A DNA stretch of 64,000 bases from Phyllobacterium myrsinacearum (lineage in GTDB: Bacteria; Pseudomonadota; Alphaproteobacteria; Rhizobiales; Rhizobiaceae), in contig NZ_PVBT01000007.1 of assembly GCF_002980555.1 (NCBI RefSeq), positions 186,001 through 250,000 on the forward strand. The letters are read 5' to 3'. A program made the translations under genes and the position numbers. Within the stretch, counting starts at the first letter, position 1. Every line of letters begins with the position of its first letter. Positions 1 through 11,392 of the stretch are shown piece by piece. The notes under the pieces are model-generated. The model was given only the letters and a program-made list of their open reading frames with translations, did no database searches and was not told the origin of the DNA.

Positions 1-1645
1 ACGACAGATATCCCATCACAATGTTGATGAGGTCGATGCAGAGAATATCCTGATGCCGGGCAAAGACATCGCTGCCGGATAGCCAGCAGAAGCTGACCGA
101 GAGCATAAACAGCAGCGTGAGCGGATAAAGCAGGGATGAAACGATCATCCCTGCGGCGAGAAGCTGATAGACGATGAAGCGCCGGAAACCCAACTGCGCG
201 AGAACGGTGAACGGCTTACGCATCTGCACCAGCCACGTCTGTATCCAGCCCTTGAACCAGCGTGTTCTCTGGCGAAACCAGACACCGGCTTCAGCCGGCG
301 CATCTTCGAGGGTCGCCCGGGCAATCATGTCGGCCCGATATCCCAGGCGGGCCAGACGGGTCCCAAGCTCCGCATCCTCCGTTACGTTGTGCGGATCCCA
401 GCCTCCGATGGCAATCAGGCAATCGTAACGAAAATGGTTGGAACTGCCGCCAAGGGGCAATACCAGCCCGCGATGCGCAAGCCAGGGTAGGAAGCTCTGG
501 AAATGTGCCGCATATTCGAAGGCAAACATACGGGCAACGAGACTTTCATGGGCATTGGCGATCTTCAACGGGGCCTGGAGACAGCCGAGCTTTTCATCGG
601 CTCGCTGGAAGTGTTGAAAGGCTTCCAGCAACTGGTCTGGGTGCGGGCGATCCTCGGCATCGTACACCACGACAAACGCCCCCTTCGACAGCAGCAGCCC
701 ATAATTGAGCGCCTTTGGCTTCGTCCGCGGGCCATATCCGGCGATGGGAATGATGTCGAAAGACTGAGGCAGAACCTGACACCTTAATGCGGTGAGTGTC
801 GCCGCGTCATCCGCTTCGCAGAGAAAGAGGACCTGGAGCTTTGATCGCGGCCAGTTGAGCGCCAGCATGGCTTTGACAAGCTGCGGAACAACGTCTGCTT
901 CCTGATACAGCGCAATCATGACCGTATAGACCGGCAGTTCTGCAGGACTTATCGCCGGCAAAGGCGGCGGATCGTCACCGCTCGCACGTTTGCATGCCAC
1001 CAGGCGCAGCAGGACGCAGGCAAGAAAGAACAGCGAGAAAAAGACATGCAGCCCCCTCCAGCCGAGCTGCTGCTTTTCAAGGGCATCCAAAAGAAGACAG
1101 GTTATCAGCATGCCGATCAGAATGCCCTGCTGACCCGTCAGGACCGTTTTCGCCGAGTATTCGCAGCGGAAATCTTCGATCATCCGCGCAGCCTTGTCGG
1201 CGAGCAGCTCCTGGTGCCCGATCCTTAGAAGGTCACGCACCCCGGAAGGCGTGGTCACTCTCAATCGGGCAGCCACATCCTTGCGGCCCGACAGACGGCG
1301 TTTGACAAAGGCGATATCCTCAATTGTCGGCGCAATATAAATCAGCGCGTTGCTGTCGGGGGTGAGTGTCGTCGCAATGCGCGCATGCGGGAGAACCGTG
1401 ATGTCAGGCCCCGATCGCAGAAAAATGCCCGTCGTTTGCGGTGCGTATTCAAAAACCACACCGGCCACATCGGCAATACACTGCCCGATCACCGCATCTT
1501 CACCCCGCGCACTGGCATAGAGCTCGTCAATGAAGGACGTCTTGCCGGCGATTGAATCGCCGAAAGCACGCAGGATCAGGATTTTTGCCAGTCCGGCGCG
1601 GTAAAGACGCGCCGCCAGCGCCACTTCAATATCGCGGTCGCGCAT
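1..1645 (-). CDS. Glycosyltransferase family 2 membrane protein, 3' end cut by the window
   Basis: The reading frame is open from ATG at 1645, preceded by an AGAGGA ribosome site, down to base 1, so about 548 N-terminal residues are visible. Residues 1-150 are a soluble region that could be a type II secretion GspE-N-like domain. Two membrane segments follow near 170-188 and 197-215, then a GT2 catalytic domain from about 238 with DAED (329-332), TEDAEL (422-427) and the QRTRW motif (459-463). Another membrane region starts near 480. The Q-x-x-RW motif is typical of membrane glycosyltransferases that extend or export polysaccharide. The acceptor and sugar cannot be inferred, and no partner genes are in view. 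Confidence 0.8.
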   Translation of the reverse strand, partial: MRDRDIEVALAARLYRAGLAKILILRAFGDSIAGKTSFIDELYASARGEDAVIGQCIADVAGVVFEYAPQTTGIFLRSGPDITVLPHARIATTLTPDSNALIYIAPTIEDIAFVKRRLSGRKDVAARLRVTTPSGVRDLLRIGHQELLADKAARMIEDFRCEYSAKTVLTGQQGILIGMLITCLLLDALEKQQLGWRGLHVFFSLFFLACVLLRLVACKRASGDDPPPLPAISPAELPVYTVMIALYQEADVVPQLVKAMLALNWPRSKLQVLFLCEADDAATLTALRCQVLPQSFDIIPIAGYGPRTKPKALNYGLLLSKGAFVVVYDAEDRPHPDQLLEAFQHFQRADEKLGCLQAPLKIANAHESLVARMFAFEYAAHFQSFLPWLAHRGLVLPLGGSSNHFRYDCLIAIGGWDPHNVTEDAELGTRLARLGYRADMIARATLEDAPAEAGVWFRQRTRWFKGWIQTWLVQMRKPFTVLAQLGFRRFIVYQLLAAGMIVSSLLYPLTLLFMLSVSFCWLSGSDVFARHQDILCIDLINIVMGYLS

Positions 1646-1807
1646 TTATCCTCTGCTTCGCGCCGGATCTTTGAGTGTATCGACAGTTAACGTGAATATT
1701 CCCGGCGGAGGCGGCACAAGCAACATGAACTCAACCCACAATTCAAAATTGAAAATGAAATTTGGAACAATTCGCAGTGTGATACGTGAAGACCGATATT
1801 GTTAGGC

Positions 1808-1823
1808 CCATTCATATGAATGG
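1808..1823. promoter_or_regulatory. Perfect 16-base palindrome in the divergent intergenic region
   Basis: CCATTCATATGAATGG is a perfect palindrome in the roughly 300-base gap between the glycosyltransferase and the binding-protein gene. Its position, about 120 bases before the binding-protein start, suits an operator. Nothing else was recognised in this gap, which is more AT-rich than its surroundings. The regulator is unknown. Confidence 0.35.
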
Positions 1824-1941
1824 CAATTCTTCATAAGTCGCAGAAGGCGTGCTTTTCAGCCTGCGGGTGGCGCGACGGGGCGCAGGACAACCATCGACCT
1901 GTCATGTCGGGAGCGCCCATGCTACTCTTCGGGCAAATCAC

Positions 1942-2799
1942 ATGGGTTTCTCAAATCGAATGCATATCCGGACAATCGCTTTTTGCACTGCAGGTTTCCT
2001 TCTGGCAGGACTGTCTTCCATCAGTGCAGCATCGGATTTTCCACATTATTGGGATGGCCGGGAGCACGTTGCCAAGCCGAACCTTTCGACGGTCGAGCGC
2101 ATCCGGTTTGTGACCACGGTGGATTATCCTCCGTTCAATTTCATTGACGCGAGCGGACGGATTTCCGGCTTCAACATTGATCTCGTACGAGCCATCTGCG
2201 CCGAATTGAACGTGACAGCGATTTGCCAGATCGAAGCGCGCCCGTGGAATGAACTCCAGCAGACCGTGGAAAATGGCGAGGCTGAGGCCATCATCGCCGG
2301 TTTGAAGCCCACGGCGCAATTGCGTGAAAAGTTTGCATTCACCGCCCCCTACATGCGGCTGCCGGCCCGTTTCGTCACCCTGAAGGAAACGACGCTGGAG
2401 GAACCCCTGGCGGACAAGCTCGACAAGAAGGTGGTCGGCGTCGTGGACGGGTCGGTGCATCAGGCGATTTTCACCGACTACTTTCCGAAAGGCCGATGGG
2501 TCGGCTATCCCACGCGCGCGTTGATGCTGAAGGATTTGCGCGACAAGAAAATCGATGCGGTCTTCGGCGACGGGTCAGACATGTCATTCTGGATCGGCAG
2601 CCCGGAAGCGCAGAATTGCTGCGCATTTTCCGGCGGGCCCTATATCGCGCCGCAGTTTCTCGGTGACGGCATGATGATCGCCACGACCGCAAAAAACACC
2701 GATCTCGTCGATGCTTTCAACTTTGCATTGAAATCCATGGAGGAAAAGGGCACGACCTCCGAACTCTATCTGCGGTATTTCCCCGTCGATTTCTACTGA
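1942..2799 (+). CDS. Periplasmic solute-binding protein, family 3 (polar amino acid type)
   Basis: From ATG 1942 the product has 285 residues: a signal peptide (hydrophobic stretch around residues 10-27, likely cleaved after SAA), then a family 3 binding fold that opens with [13 protein letters not shown] and [11 protein letters not shown] and carries the usual lobe features ([15 protein letters not shown]). Such proteins feed ABC importers for amino acids or related small molecules. No permease or ATPase gene is adjacent, so it is an orphan here. The frame extends upstream to 1849, but those extra residues look non-coding. ATG 1960 is an alternative start that also keeps the signal peptide. 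Confidence 0.8.
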   Translation: MGFSNRMHIRTIAFCTAGFLLAGLSSISAASDFPHYWDGREHVAKPNLSTVERIRFVTTVDYPPFNFIDASGRISGFNIDLVRAICAELNVTAICQIEARPWNELQQTVENGEAEAIIAGLKPTAQLREKFAFTAPYMRLPARFVTLKETTLEEPLADKLDKKVVGVVDGSVHQAIFTDYFPKGRWVGYPTRALMLKDLRDKKIDAVFGDGSDMSFWIGSPEAQNCCAFSGGPYIAPQFLGDGMMIATTAKNTDLVDAFNFALKSMEEKGTTSELYLRYFPVDFY

Positions 2800-2899
2800 A
2801 ACCGCATGGCACAAGCCTCGTGTGACGCCGTGGCAATTGACGCGGCGAAGCTGCCGCCATAGTGTCCGCGCGCTTCACCTCCATGACAGGAAACCAAGA

Positions 2900-4558
2900 A
2901 TGACTTCGCGCCCCAATACCCCAATCGAACTGACCCCCGAGCTGATCGCGGCGGCAGCCGAGGCCAAAGCATGGCCCTTCGAGGAGGCGCAGAAGATCAT
3001 CAAACGCTATGAAAAGTCCGGCTATCCCGACACGATCCTGTTCGAGACAGGATATGGTCCGTCTGGTCTGCCGCATATCGGCACCTTCGGCGAAGTCGCG
3101 CGGACCTCAATGGTCCGCCATGCCTTTCGCGTCCTGACGAAGGACAGCGTCAAGACAAAGGTCCTTTGTTTCTCGGACGATATGGACGGATTGCGCAAGG
3201 TTCCGGACAACGTGCCGAACCGGGAGATGATGGCTTCGCATCTGGGCAAGCCGCTCAGCCGCATTCCCGACCCGTTCTCCAACGAGTATCCATCGTTTGG
3301 CGCGGCCAACAATGCGCGGCTGCGGGCGTTTCTCGATCGTTTCGGCTTCGACTACGAGTTTGCGTCGGCGACGGACTATTACGCGTCGGGCCGGTTCGAC
3401 GCGACATTGCTGAAGATGCTGGCGGCCTATGACGATGTCATGAACATCATCCTGCCGACCCTTGGCGAGGAACGCCGGGCGACCTATTCGCCCTTCCTGC
3501 CCATCAGCCCGCGTACCGGCGTTGTCCTGCAGGTCCCGATGATCGCCCGCAACGTGCAAAAGGGCACCATCACCTATGAAGACCCCGATACCGGCGAGCA
3601 CATCGAAACGGAAGTGACCGGCGGCAAGGTCAAGTGTCAGTGGAAGGCCGACTGGGCCATGCGCTGGACCGCCCTTGGCGTCGATTACGAGATGGCGGGC
3701 AAGGATCTCATCGATTCCGTGACCCTGTCGTCGAAGATTTGCCGCGCCATTGGCGGCCGTGCGCCCGAAGGCTTCAATTACGAGCTGTTCCTCGACGACA
3801 AGGGGCAAAAAATTTCCAAGTCGAAGGGCAACGGCCTGACGATCGACGACTGGCTGACCTATGCGCCAACGGAAAGCCTGGCGCTCTACATGTTCCAGAA
3901 GCCGAAGACGGCGAAGAAGCTGTATTTCGATGTCATCCCGAAGGCCGTGGACGAGTATTTCACCTTTCTTTCCGCCTATCAGCGGCAGGAATGGAAGGAA
4001 CGCCTCGGCAATCCGGTCTGGCATCAGCACTACGGCACACCGCCCGTGCTTGATATGCCGGTGCCCTTTGCCATGCTGCTCAACCTCGTCAGCGCTTCGA
4101 ATGCCGAAAATGCCGATGTTCTCTGGGGATTCATCTCCCGCTATGCACCCGGCGTGACGCAGGAGAACAACCCGAAGCTGAACGAGCTTGTCACCTATGC
4201 GATCCGCTACTTCAATGATTTCGTCAAGCCGACCAAGAAGTTCCGCGCGGCGGACGCGGTCGAGCTTGAGGCATTGAAGGGGATTGACGCGCAGCTTGCC
4301 ACGTTACCGGCGGATGCCGATGGCAATACCATCCAGAATGCCATGCTGGATGTCGCCCGCGGCATCGAACGCTATCAGGATCACACGAAGAAGAGCCCGG
4401 AAGGCGGACCCGGCGTTTCGGTGTCGTTCTTCCAGATGCTCTATGAAGTGCTGATCGGGCAGGAGCGCGGGCCGCGGTTCGGTTCCTTCGTCGCGCTTTA
4501 CGGCATCGCCGAAACGCGCGCGCTCATCAAAAAGGCGTTGACGGGCCAACTGGCATAG
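2900..4558 (+). CDS. lysK: Lysine--tRNA ligase, class I
   Basis: The 552-residue product charges tRNA-Lys with lysine. It is the class I (archaeal-type) enzyme that alphaproteobacteria use instead of the class II LysS. The HIGH-like signature PHIG lies near residues 58-61 (context [13 protein letters not shown]) and the KMSKS-like signature KISKSKG near 303-309. The start at 2900 follows AGGAAACCAAGA. The frame opens further upstream at 2822, but those residues do not resemble the family N terminus. It is a single-copy housekeeping gene, probably transcribed together with the following VOC gene 37 bases on. Confidence 0.95.
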   Translation: MTSRPNTPIELTPELIAAAAEAKAWPFEEAQKIIKRYEKSGYPDTILFETGYGPSGLPHIGTFGEVARTSMVRHAFRVLTKDSVKTKVLCFSDDMDGLRKVPDNVPNREMMASHLGKPLSRIPDPFSNEYPSFGAANNARLRAFLDRFGFDYEFASATDYYASGRFDATLLKMLAAYDDVMNIILPTLGEERRATYSPFLPISPRTGVVLQVPMIARNVQKGTITYEDPDTGEHIETEVTGGKVKCQWKADWAMRWTALGVDYEMAGKDLIDSVTLSSKICRAIGGRAPEGFNYELFLDDKGQKISKSKGNGLTIDDWLTYAPTESLALYMFQKPKTAKKLYFDVIPKAVDEYFTFLSAYQRQEWKERLGNPVWHQHYGTPPVLDMPVPFAMLLNLVSASNAENADVLWGFISRYAPGVTQENNPKLNELVTYAIRYFNDFVKPTKKFRAADAVELEALKGIDAQLATLPADADGNTIQNAMLDVARGIERYQDHTKKSPEGGPGVSVSFFQMLYEVLIGQERGPRFGSFVALYGIAETRALIKKALTGQLA

Positions 4559-4595
4559 TTTTTCCATACCCGCAGCCAAACTGAGGGAGGAACAG

Positions 4596-4979
4596 ATGAT
4601 TGACCACACCGGCGTGAATGTCAGCAATTTCGAAGAGAGCAAGAAATTCTACCAGAAAGCCCTTGCCGCCATTGGTTACGAGCTGATCGTCGAATTTCCC
4701 GCATCGGTGACGGGAAGCGCCGATGTCGCTGGCTTCGGCGAAGGCGGCAAGCCTGACTTCTGGCTCGCCAGCGGTATCCCGAACAACCCGCCTATGCATG
4801 TTGCTTTTCGTGTCGGCAAGCGCGCGCTTGTCGATGCCTTTCACAAGGCAGCGCTGGAAGCCGGCGGCAAGGATAATGGCGAACCAGGGCTACGGCCCCA
4901 TTACCATCCGGACTATTATGGTGCCTTCGTGCGGGATCCGGACAACCACAATATCGAGGCCGTCTGCCACGAAGGCTGA
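4596..4979 (+). CDS. VOC family (glyoxalase/dioxygenase-like) protein
   Basis: The 127-residue single-module VOC protein begins MIDHTGVNVSNFEESKKFY, the usual start of a beta-alpha-beta-beta-beta repeat, and ends with the typical metal-ligand region (YYGAFVRDPDNHNIEAV). A strong site, GGGAGGAACAG, precedes ATG 4596. Members bind metals and act as glyoxalases, dioxygenases or antibiotic-binding proteins. The substrate cannot be told. It lies 37 bases after lysK on the same strand. Confidence 0.85.
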   Translation: MIDHTGVNVSNFEESKKFYQKALAAIGYELIVEFPASVTGSADVAGFGEGGKPDFWLASGIPNNPPMHVAFRVGKRALVDAFHKAALEAGGKDNGEPGLRPHYHPDYYGAFVRDPDNHNIEAVCHEG

Positions 4980-4993
4980 CGCCTCAAACCTTT

Positions 4994-5863
4994 CTACTGC
5001 GGCTTCGGCGGGAACGGTGCATCGGGCGCGGGCACTGGCAAGGGTGCCGGCTGCGGTTCTGACGATGGCGGGGACAGGTCGCCGCTGAGCCCCGGTGACG
5101 GCAAATCCACCGCTGCCGGGAGCGATGGCGGCGGACTGCCGAAAATGCCGAGCCTTGCCTCCTCGGCCTTCTTCATGTTCGCGGCCAAGGGCGAGCCATC
5201 GCTTGCCCGCGCCCAGCCATTGTCGACCAGCCATGCGGCCAGATCGGTTGTGCCGAGCTTGCACTGGGTGGAAACGAGCGCGTCCTGAGGCTGGTCGGGA
5301 ACATTGCATTCTATCGCCCGCGACCGCAGCCAGTTGCGGAAGGCCGTGCGCGCGGCCATACCGCATGGCCATGCCGGGCCATCGGCAGTACATGTTTCTT
5401 CCGGCGGCACGACATTGATCCCCTCGATGGCGATCCTGTAGCCTGAGGCCTCCACGGTTCCTGCCGCTGTCGCAACCGGCCGGTAGAGCAGCTTGGGCCG
5501 TGCCGTCGTGTCGACGGGTACGGGAGGAGGGGGAGGCGCAGGCGGCGACGCATGGCCTATATCACTGAGAGGCTGGCGCGGTTCAATGCGCTGCAGGGGG
5601 CCTGTTTCCTTGCCGGTCACTGAAAACCCGTCCGGATCGACCTGCCGGGCGGCAGTGGTTGGAGGAGCGGACGGCGCAGCATCCTGCGGCGGCGGTGCAT
5701 CCCCATCCGCATCATCGGGAATCTGAAAGTTTTCCGGCGATATCGTTACGTTCTGCCCGCTTACCCCCGCCGATGGCAGTCCGGCATAGAACGGGGCGAT
5801 AAAGATAGAGGCCAGACAGACCCCGACCAGGATGGTCAGAATGTAAAGCGGCAGCTGACGCAT
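4994..5863 (-). CDS. Membrane-anchored thermonuclease-fold (SNase-like) protein
   Basis: The 289-residue product has an N-terminal membrane segment or uncleaved signal (residues 5-25), a Pro/Ala/Asp-rich linker, a staphylococcal-nuclease-like region around residues 130-235 (IAIEGINV, CGMAARTAFRNWLRSR, CKLGTTDLAAWLVDNGWA), and a Pro/Ser-rich tail. The conserved Cys pairs and the DLAxWLVxxGWA block match a rhizobial SNase-like family. The classical SNase catalytic Arg/Glu set is not obvious, so nuclease activity is uncertain. It sits directly downstream of the S24 regulator gene, 15 bases apart, and may share its transcript. Confidence 0.75.
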   Translation of the reverse strand: MRQLPLYILTILVGVCLASIFIAPFYAGLPSAGVSGQNVTISPENFQIPDDADGDAPPPQDAAPSAPPTTAARQVDPDGFSVTGKETGPLQRIEPRQPLSDIGHASPPAPPPPPVPVDTTARPKLLYRPVATAAGTVEASGYRIAIEGINVVPPEETCTADGPAWPCGMAARTAFRNWLRSRAIECNVPDQPQDALVSTQCKLGTTDLAAWLVDNGWARASDGSPLAANMKKAEEARLGIFGSPPPSLPAAVDLPSPGLSGDLSPPSSEPQPAPLPVPAPDAPFPPKPQ

Positions 5864-5878
5864 GGGGAAAGGTTCCCT

Positions 5879-6523
5879 TTATTGGCTGGCCCACAATATC
5901 CGGGCGATCCAGTCAATATGAACGGCATCGAAGGTCCGGTTGACGTGTTCGGGATTCATCGACTGCAGTTCGATGGTGCGCGGGGTCTGGCGCGCGAGAA
6001 TTTTTGCCATGACCTCGCCTTCCTTGGTGCGAACGACAACACGGTCGCCGCGGCGCACCGGCGCTCCCGGAGCGACGATGATCGTGTCACCGTCGCGGTA
6101 GAGCGGCAGCATGGAGTCCCCGGAAACTTCGAGCGCATAAACCGCTTCTCCGGAACCGACAGGAAATTCAACCACGTCCCAGCCCTGGCCGACCGGGAAT
6201 CCCCCATCATCGAAGAAGCCGCCGGCACCCGCCTGAGCGAAACCCAGAAGCGGCACGGACCGCATGGCACCCACGCCGGCCCTTCCACCCTTGCCGCCGA
6301 CAACCAGCGTCATGAATTCATCCAGCGAGGCGCCTGTCGCTTCCATGATCTTGGCAAGCGACTCCGTCGAGGGCCAGCGGGCACGGCCATCAACCGCATA
6401 ACGCTTGGATTTGTTGAACGTGGTGGGATCAAGCCCGGCGCGCTTCGCCAGCCCGGAAACGGAAAGCGAATGACGTTCTGCCAGCGCATCGATGGCCGCC
6501 CAGATACGGTCATGTGAGAACAT
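5879..6523 (-). CDS. Helix-turn-helix regulator with S24 (LexA/CI-like) peptidase domain
   Basis: The 214-residue product has an HTH region at about residues 18-60 (LSVSGLAKRAGLDPTTFNKS) and a C-terminal S24 domain with the nucleophile Ser137 in GDSM and the likely partner Lys174 in EVMAK. Both catalytic residues are present, so self-cleavage is possible. The family includes phage-type repressors and chromosomal stress regulators in Rhizobiales. GGAAGAG precedes ATG 6523. No phage genes surround it, so it looks like a resident regulator. An imperfect CTTTCT/AGAAAG dyad at about 6609-6625 may be its own operator. Confidence 0.88.
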   Translation of the reverse strand: MFSHDRIWAAIDALAERHSLSVSGLAKRAGLDPTTFNKSKRYAVDGRARWPSTESLAKIMEATGASLDEFMTLVVGGKGGRAGVGAMRSVPLLGFAQAGAGGFFDDGGFPVGQGWDVVEFPVGSGEAVYALEVSGDSMLPLYRDGDTIIVAPGAPVRRGDRVVVRTKEGEVMAKILARQTPRTIELQSMNPEHVNRTFDAVHIDWIARILWASQ

Positions 6524-6649
6524 GGGACTCTTCCAGAAAAAGGAAAAAATACCTTCACTAAAGTTTTAGGAGGGAATTGGGGAAAAGTCGAGATAAAACG
6601 CGGAAAACTTTCTTATATCGAGAAAGAACTCGTGCATGGTTCGACGGCA

Positions 6650-6678
6650 ATGAGGGGATCAGCAAGTGATCCCCTCAT
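6650..6678 (-). terminator. Hairpin after the fatty-acid operon
   Basis: ATGAGGGGATC (6650-6660) and GATCCCCTCAT (6668-6678) form a perfect 11-base-pair stem with a 7-base loop, eight bases after the stop codon of the last gene of the minus-strand operon. There is no long T tract, so it may be a weak terminator or an RNA-stabilising hairpin. Confidence 0.6.
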
Positions 6679-6685
6679 ATCTCAG

Positions 6686-8908
6686 TCAGGCCGCCTTTTT
6701 CTTCTTGGCTTCAACCGGATAGGGATTAAAGCGTTCATAGAAGGTGTCACCCTTCTCGGCCATGTCGAGAAGCAGCTTCGGCGCCTTGAACTGGGCACCG
6801 TATTTGCGCTGCAGGCCCTTGGCGATTTCCACGAACTTCGCTGCACCGATGCCATCGATATAGGACAGCGTTCCGCCCGTATAGGGCGCAAAGCCGAACG
6901 CCAGGATCGAGCCGACATCCGCTTCGCGCGGATCGGTGACAATCCCCTCTTCCATGACACGGGCTGCTTCCAGCGCGATGGTGAAGAGGAAGCGCTGCTT
7001 GAGCACTTCCACATCGATCTTGTCGGCGTCCTGCTGCGGATAGAGCGTCTTTAGTTCCGGCCACAGATGCTTCTTGGCGGGCTTGGCAGGATAGTCATAA
7101 AAGCCCTTGCCGTTCTTGCGGCCGCGGCGATCGTACTTGTCGACGAGCGTGTTGACCAGTTCCACATGCCGCGGATCGACGGCCTTCGGCCCAAGATCGG
7201 CAAGTGTCGCCTTGAGAATTTTCTGCGACAGATCGATAGCCGTCTCGTCGTTGAGCGCGAGCGGTCCGACCGGCATGCCAGCCATCCGGGCGACATTCTC
7301 GATCATTGCAGGCGGAACGCCTTCCACGAGCATGTTGTAGGCTTCGGACATGTAACGCAGGACGCAGCGATTGACGTAGAAACCGCGTGTATCGTTGACG
7401 ACGATGGGGGTCTTCTTGATCGCACGCACATAATCAAGCGCGACAGCCAGCGCCTTTTCCGAGGTCTTCTTGCCGAGGATAACCTCGACCAGCATCATCT
7501 TGTCGACGGGCGAGAAGAAGTGGATGCCGATGAAGTTCTTCGGACGCACCGAAACCTTGGCAAGACCGGTGATCGGCAGTGTCGAGGTATTGGAGGCAAA
7601 CACGGCTGCAGGCTTCAAGACGGCTTCCGCCTGCTCCGTTGCCTTGCGCTTGACGTCGCGGTCCTCGAACACGGCTTCGATCACGAGATCGGCACCGTCA
7701 AGCTCGGCATATTGCGTGGTGGCGGTGATCAGGCCAAGCAGCTTTTCCTTGTCTTCCGCCGTTGCCTTGCCCCTCTGGATATCCTTGGTGATCAGCTCGG
7801 CCGTATGCGCCTTGCCCTTGTCGGCGGCTTCCTGCGTCTGGTCGATCAGGACAACGGGAATTCCGGCTTTGGCTGTGACATAGGCGATACCTGCCCCCAT
7901 GAAACCGGCACCAATGACACCAACCTTCTTGAACTTGGTCGGCTTGACGTCAGCCGGGCGGCGCGCGCCCTTGTTCAGCTCCTGCAGGGAAACGAACAGC
8001 GAGCGGATCATCATGCCGGCTTCCGTGCTCTGCAGGATGTTGGTGAAGTAGCGCTGCTCGATCTTCAGACCGGTATCGAAGGGCACGAGGAGGCCTTCAT
8101 AGACGGATTTCAGGATCGCCGCGGCGCCTGGGTAATTGCCGTAGGTCTCGCGGCGCAGAATGGCCGTGGCGGCTGGCCACAGATTGGCACCCGCTGCCGA
8201 ATAGATCGCGCCGCCGGGAAGCTTGAAACCCTTTTCATCCCATGGCTGGACTGGCTTCAAACCTGCCTTGATCATCTTCTTGGCGGTTTCGACGAGCTTC
8301 TTGGCCGGAGCAATTTCATGCACAAGCCCCATGGCCTTGGCGCGGGCTGCGGTCAGGCTGGAGCCCGTCGTCATCATCTGCAGGGCATCCTGCTGGTTGG
8401 TCAGGCGCGGAACGCGCTGCGTGCCGCCAGCACCCGGGAAAATGCCGACCTTCACCTCAGGCAGCGCCATTTTCACCGACGGGTCATCGGAGACAACGCG
8501 GCCATGGCAGGCTAGCGACATTTCAAATGCGCCGCCCATGCAGGTGCCGTTGATGGCCGAAACCCATGGCTTGCCCGATGTTTCGAGCTTGCGGAACAGG
8601 CCACCCATCTTGCCGGTGTTTTCGAACAGGAGCTCGACGGCCTTCTTGGGATCTTTGGCTTTTTCCTCCTGGAACAGCTGGAACATGCGCTTGAGCATGG
8701 TCAGGTCCGCACCGCCGGAGAAGGTATCCTTGCCCGATGTGATAACCGCGCCCTTGATCGCTTCGTCCTTGGCAACGCGGTCGACGATGGCGTCGAGTTC
8801 CTTCATCACCTCTTCGGTGAAGACATTCATCGACTTGTCGGGCATATCCCAGGTGACCAGCGCAATGCCGTCCGCGTCGACGTCGAATTTGAAGTTTGTA
8901 TAGCTCAT
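6686..8908 (-). CDS. Bifunctional enoyl-CoA hydratase / 3-hydroxyacyl-CoA dehydrogenase (FadJ/FadB type)
   Basis: The 740-residue multifunctional enzyme carries out the hydration and NAD-dependent oxidation steps of beta-oxidation. The N-terminal crotonase domain (about 1-190) contains [14 protein letters not shown] and [19 protein letters not shown] with the two expected Glu residues. The dehydrogenase domain starts near residue 325 with the Rossmann motif [13 protein letters not shown], then [10 protein letters not shown] with the catalytic His and the C-terminal helical domains. GAGGGAGAG lies before ATG 8908. It is the fourth and last gene of the operon, 13 bases after the thiolase. Confidence 0.93.
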   Translation of the reverse strand: MSYTNFKFDVDADGIALVTWDMPDKSMNVFTEEVMKELDAIVDRVAKDEAIKGAVITSGKDTFSGGADLTMLKRMFQLFQEEKAKDPKKAVELLFENTGKMGGLFRKLETSGKPWVSAINGTCMGGAFEMSLACHGRVVSDDPSVKMALPEVKVGIFPGAGGTQRVPRLTNQQDALQMMTTGSSLTAARAKAMGLVHEIAPAKKLVETAKKMIKAGLKPVQPWDEKGFKLPGGAIYSAAGANLWPAATAILRRETYGNYPGAAAILKSVYEGLLVPFDTGLKIEQRYFTNILQSTEAGMMIRSLFVSLQELNKGARRPADVKPTKFKKVGVIGAGFMGAGIAYVTAKAGIPVVLIDQTQEAADKGKAHTAELITKDIQRGKATAEDKEKLLGLITATTQYAELDGADLVIEAVFEDRDVKRKATEQAEAVLKPAAVFASNTSTLPITGLAKVSVRPKNFIGIHFFSPVDKMMLVEVILGKKTSEKALAVALDYVRAIKKTPIVVNDTRGFYVNRCVLRYMSEAYNMLVEGVPPAMIENVARMAGMPVGPLALNDETAIDLSQKILKATLADLGPKAVDPRHVELVNTLVDKYDRRGRKNGKGFYDYPAKPAKKHLWPELKTLYPQQDADKIDVEVLKQRFLFTIALEAARVMEEGIVTDPREADVGSILAFGFAPYTGGTLSYIDGIGAAKFVEIAKGLQRKYGAQFKAPKLLLDMAEKGDTFYERFNPYPVEAKKKKAA

Positions 8909-8921
8909 CTTCTGCTCTCCC

Positions 8922-10130
<1,209 letters not shown>

Positions 10131-10156
10131 TTCATTCTCCCTTTTCGAACCGCACC

Positions 10157-11329
10157 TCAGAGGCTGCGGGCGATCAAAAGCTTCATGATTTCATTGGTCC
10201 CGCCATAAATCCGCTGGACGCGGGCATCGCGGAACATACGTGCGATCGGATATTCGTTCATGTAACCGTAGCCGCCATGCAATTGCAGGCATTCGTCAAC
10301 GATCTTGTTCTGCAGGTCACTCAGCCAGTATTTTGCCATGGAGGCAGTGACCGGGTCGAGGCCGCCATTAACGTGGCGTTCGACGCAATGGTTATAGAAG
10401 ACGCGGCCGATCGTGGCTTCCGTCTTCATCTCCGCCAGCTTGAACTGGGTGTTCTGGAAATCGATGACCGCCTTGCCGAAGGCCTTGCGCTCCTTGACAT
10501 AGTCCGAGGTAATTGCGATGGCGCGCTCGGCCATGGCAATGGCCGTGCCGCCGATCTGAAGACGTTCCTGCGGCAATTGCTGCATCAGCTGCACAAAACC
10601 CTGCCCCTCTTCGGTTCCAAGCAGGTTCGCGGTTGGCACACGGACATTGTTGAAGAACAGCTCCGAGGTATCGTTCGATTTCAGCCCGACCTTGTCGAGG
10701 TTGCGGCCACGTTCGAAACCCTCCTGTCCGTCCGTCTCGACCACAATGAGCGATGTGCCCTTGGCGCCCTGCGACGGGTCCGTTTTGGTCACGACGACAA
10801 CCAGATTGGCAAGCTGGCCGTTGGTGATGAAGGTCTTCGATCCGTTGATGACGTATTGATTGCCGTCCTTCTTGGCGTTTGTCTTCACGCCCTGAAGGTC
10901 GGAACCGGCACCCGGCTCGGTCATGGCGATGGCGCCGATCAGTTCGCCGGTCGCCATCTTCGGCAGCCACTTCTTCTTCTGCTCTTCCGAACCATAGTGA
11001 AGAATATAGGGAGCAACGATCGAATTGTGCAGGGCTATGCCGAAACCATCGACACCCACATGGCTGATGGCTTCCAGGATGGCGCTTTCATGGGCATAGG
11101 TGCCGCCGGCACCGCCATATTCTTCCGGCATGGAAGCACACAGAAGGCCGTTCTCGCCGGCAAGCTCCCAGACCGAACGGTCAAAAATTTCCTGTTTTTC
11201 GAAACGGTCATAGTGCGGCAGAACCTCGGCTTCGAGAAATTTTGAAGCCATGTCCTGCAGCATCACCACATCGTCAGTCTTCCAGTCGGGTTTTGGCACG
11301 CCCAACACGTCTTCCGGCCGAATAGACAT
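10157..11329 (-). CDS. Acyl-CoA dehydrogenase, long-chain (LCAD)-like
   Basis: The 390-residue FAD enzyme makes the first double bond of beta-oxidation. The C terminus (YGGTNEIMKLLIARSL) has Gly where medium-chain enzymes carry their catalytic Glu, but the LQQLPQERL segment matches the long-chain branch, where the catalytic Glu lies in that helix. A typical FAD/substrate motif, AMTEPGAGSDL, is present. GGGAGGTTAGAG precedes ATG 11329. It is the second gene of the operon. Confidence 0.9.
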   Translation of the reverse strand: MSIRPEDVLGVPKPDWKTDDVVMLQDMASKFLEAEVLPHYDRFEKQEIFDRSVWELAGENGLLCASMPEEYGGAGGTYAHESAILEAISHVGVDGFGIALHNSIVAPYILHYGSEEQKKKWLPKMATGELIGAIAMTEPGAGSDLQGVKTNAKKDGNQYVINGSKTFITNGQLANLVVVVTKTDPSQGAKGTSLIVVETDGQEGFERGRNLDKVGLKSNDTSELFFNNVRVPTANLLGTEEGQGFVQLMQQLPQERLQIGGTAIAMAERAIAITSDYVKERKAFGKAVIDFQNTQFKLAEMKTEATIGRVFYNHCVERHVNGGLDPVTASMAKYWLSDLQNKIVDECLQLHGGYGYMNEYPIARMFRDARVQRIYGGTNEIMKLLIARSL

Positions 11330-11392
11330 CTCTAACCTCCCTAGAAATTACCTTTCGCTACAAATGGGAGCCTCCGCTCCCTTTTGCATCAA

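Noticed and set aside
5879-6523. Prophage repressor marking a prophage
   Set aside because: The regulator has phage-repressor architecture, but no integrase, structural or lysis genes lie on either side. The neighbours are housekeeping and metabolic genes.
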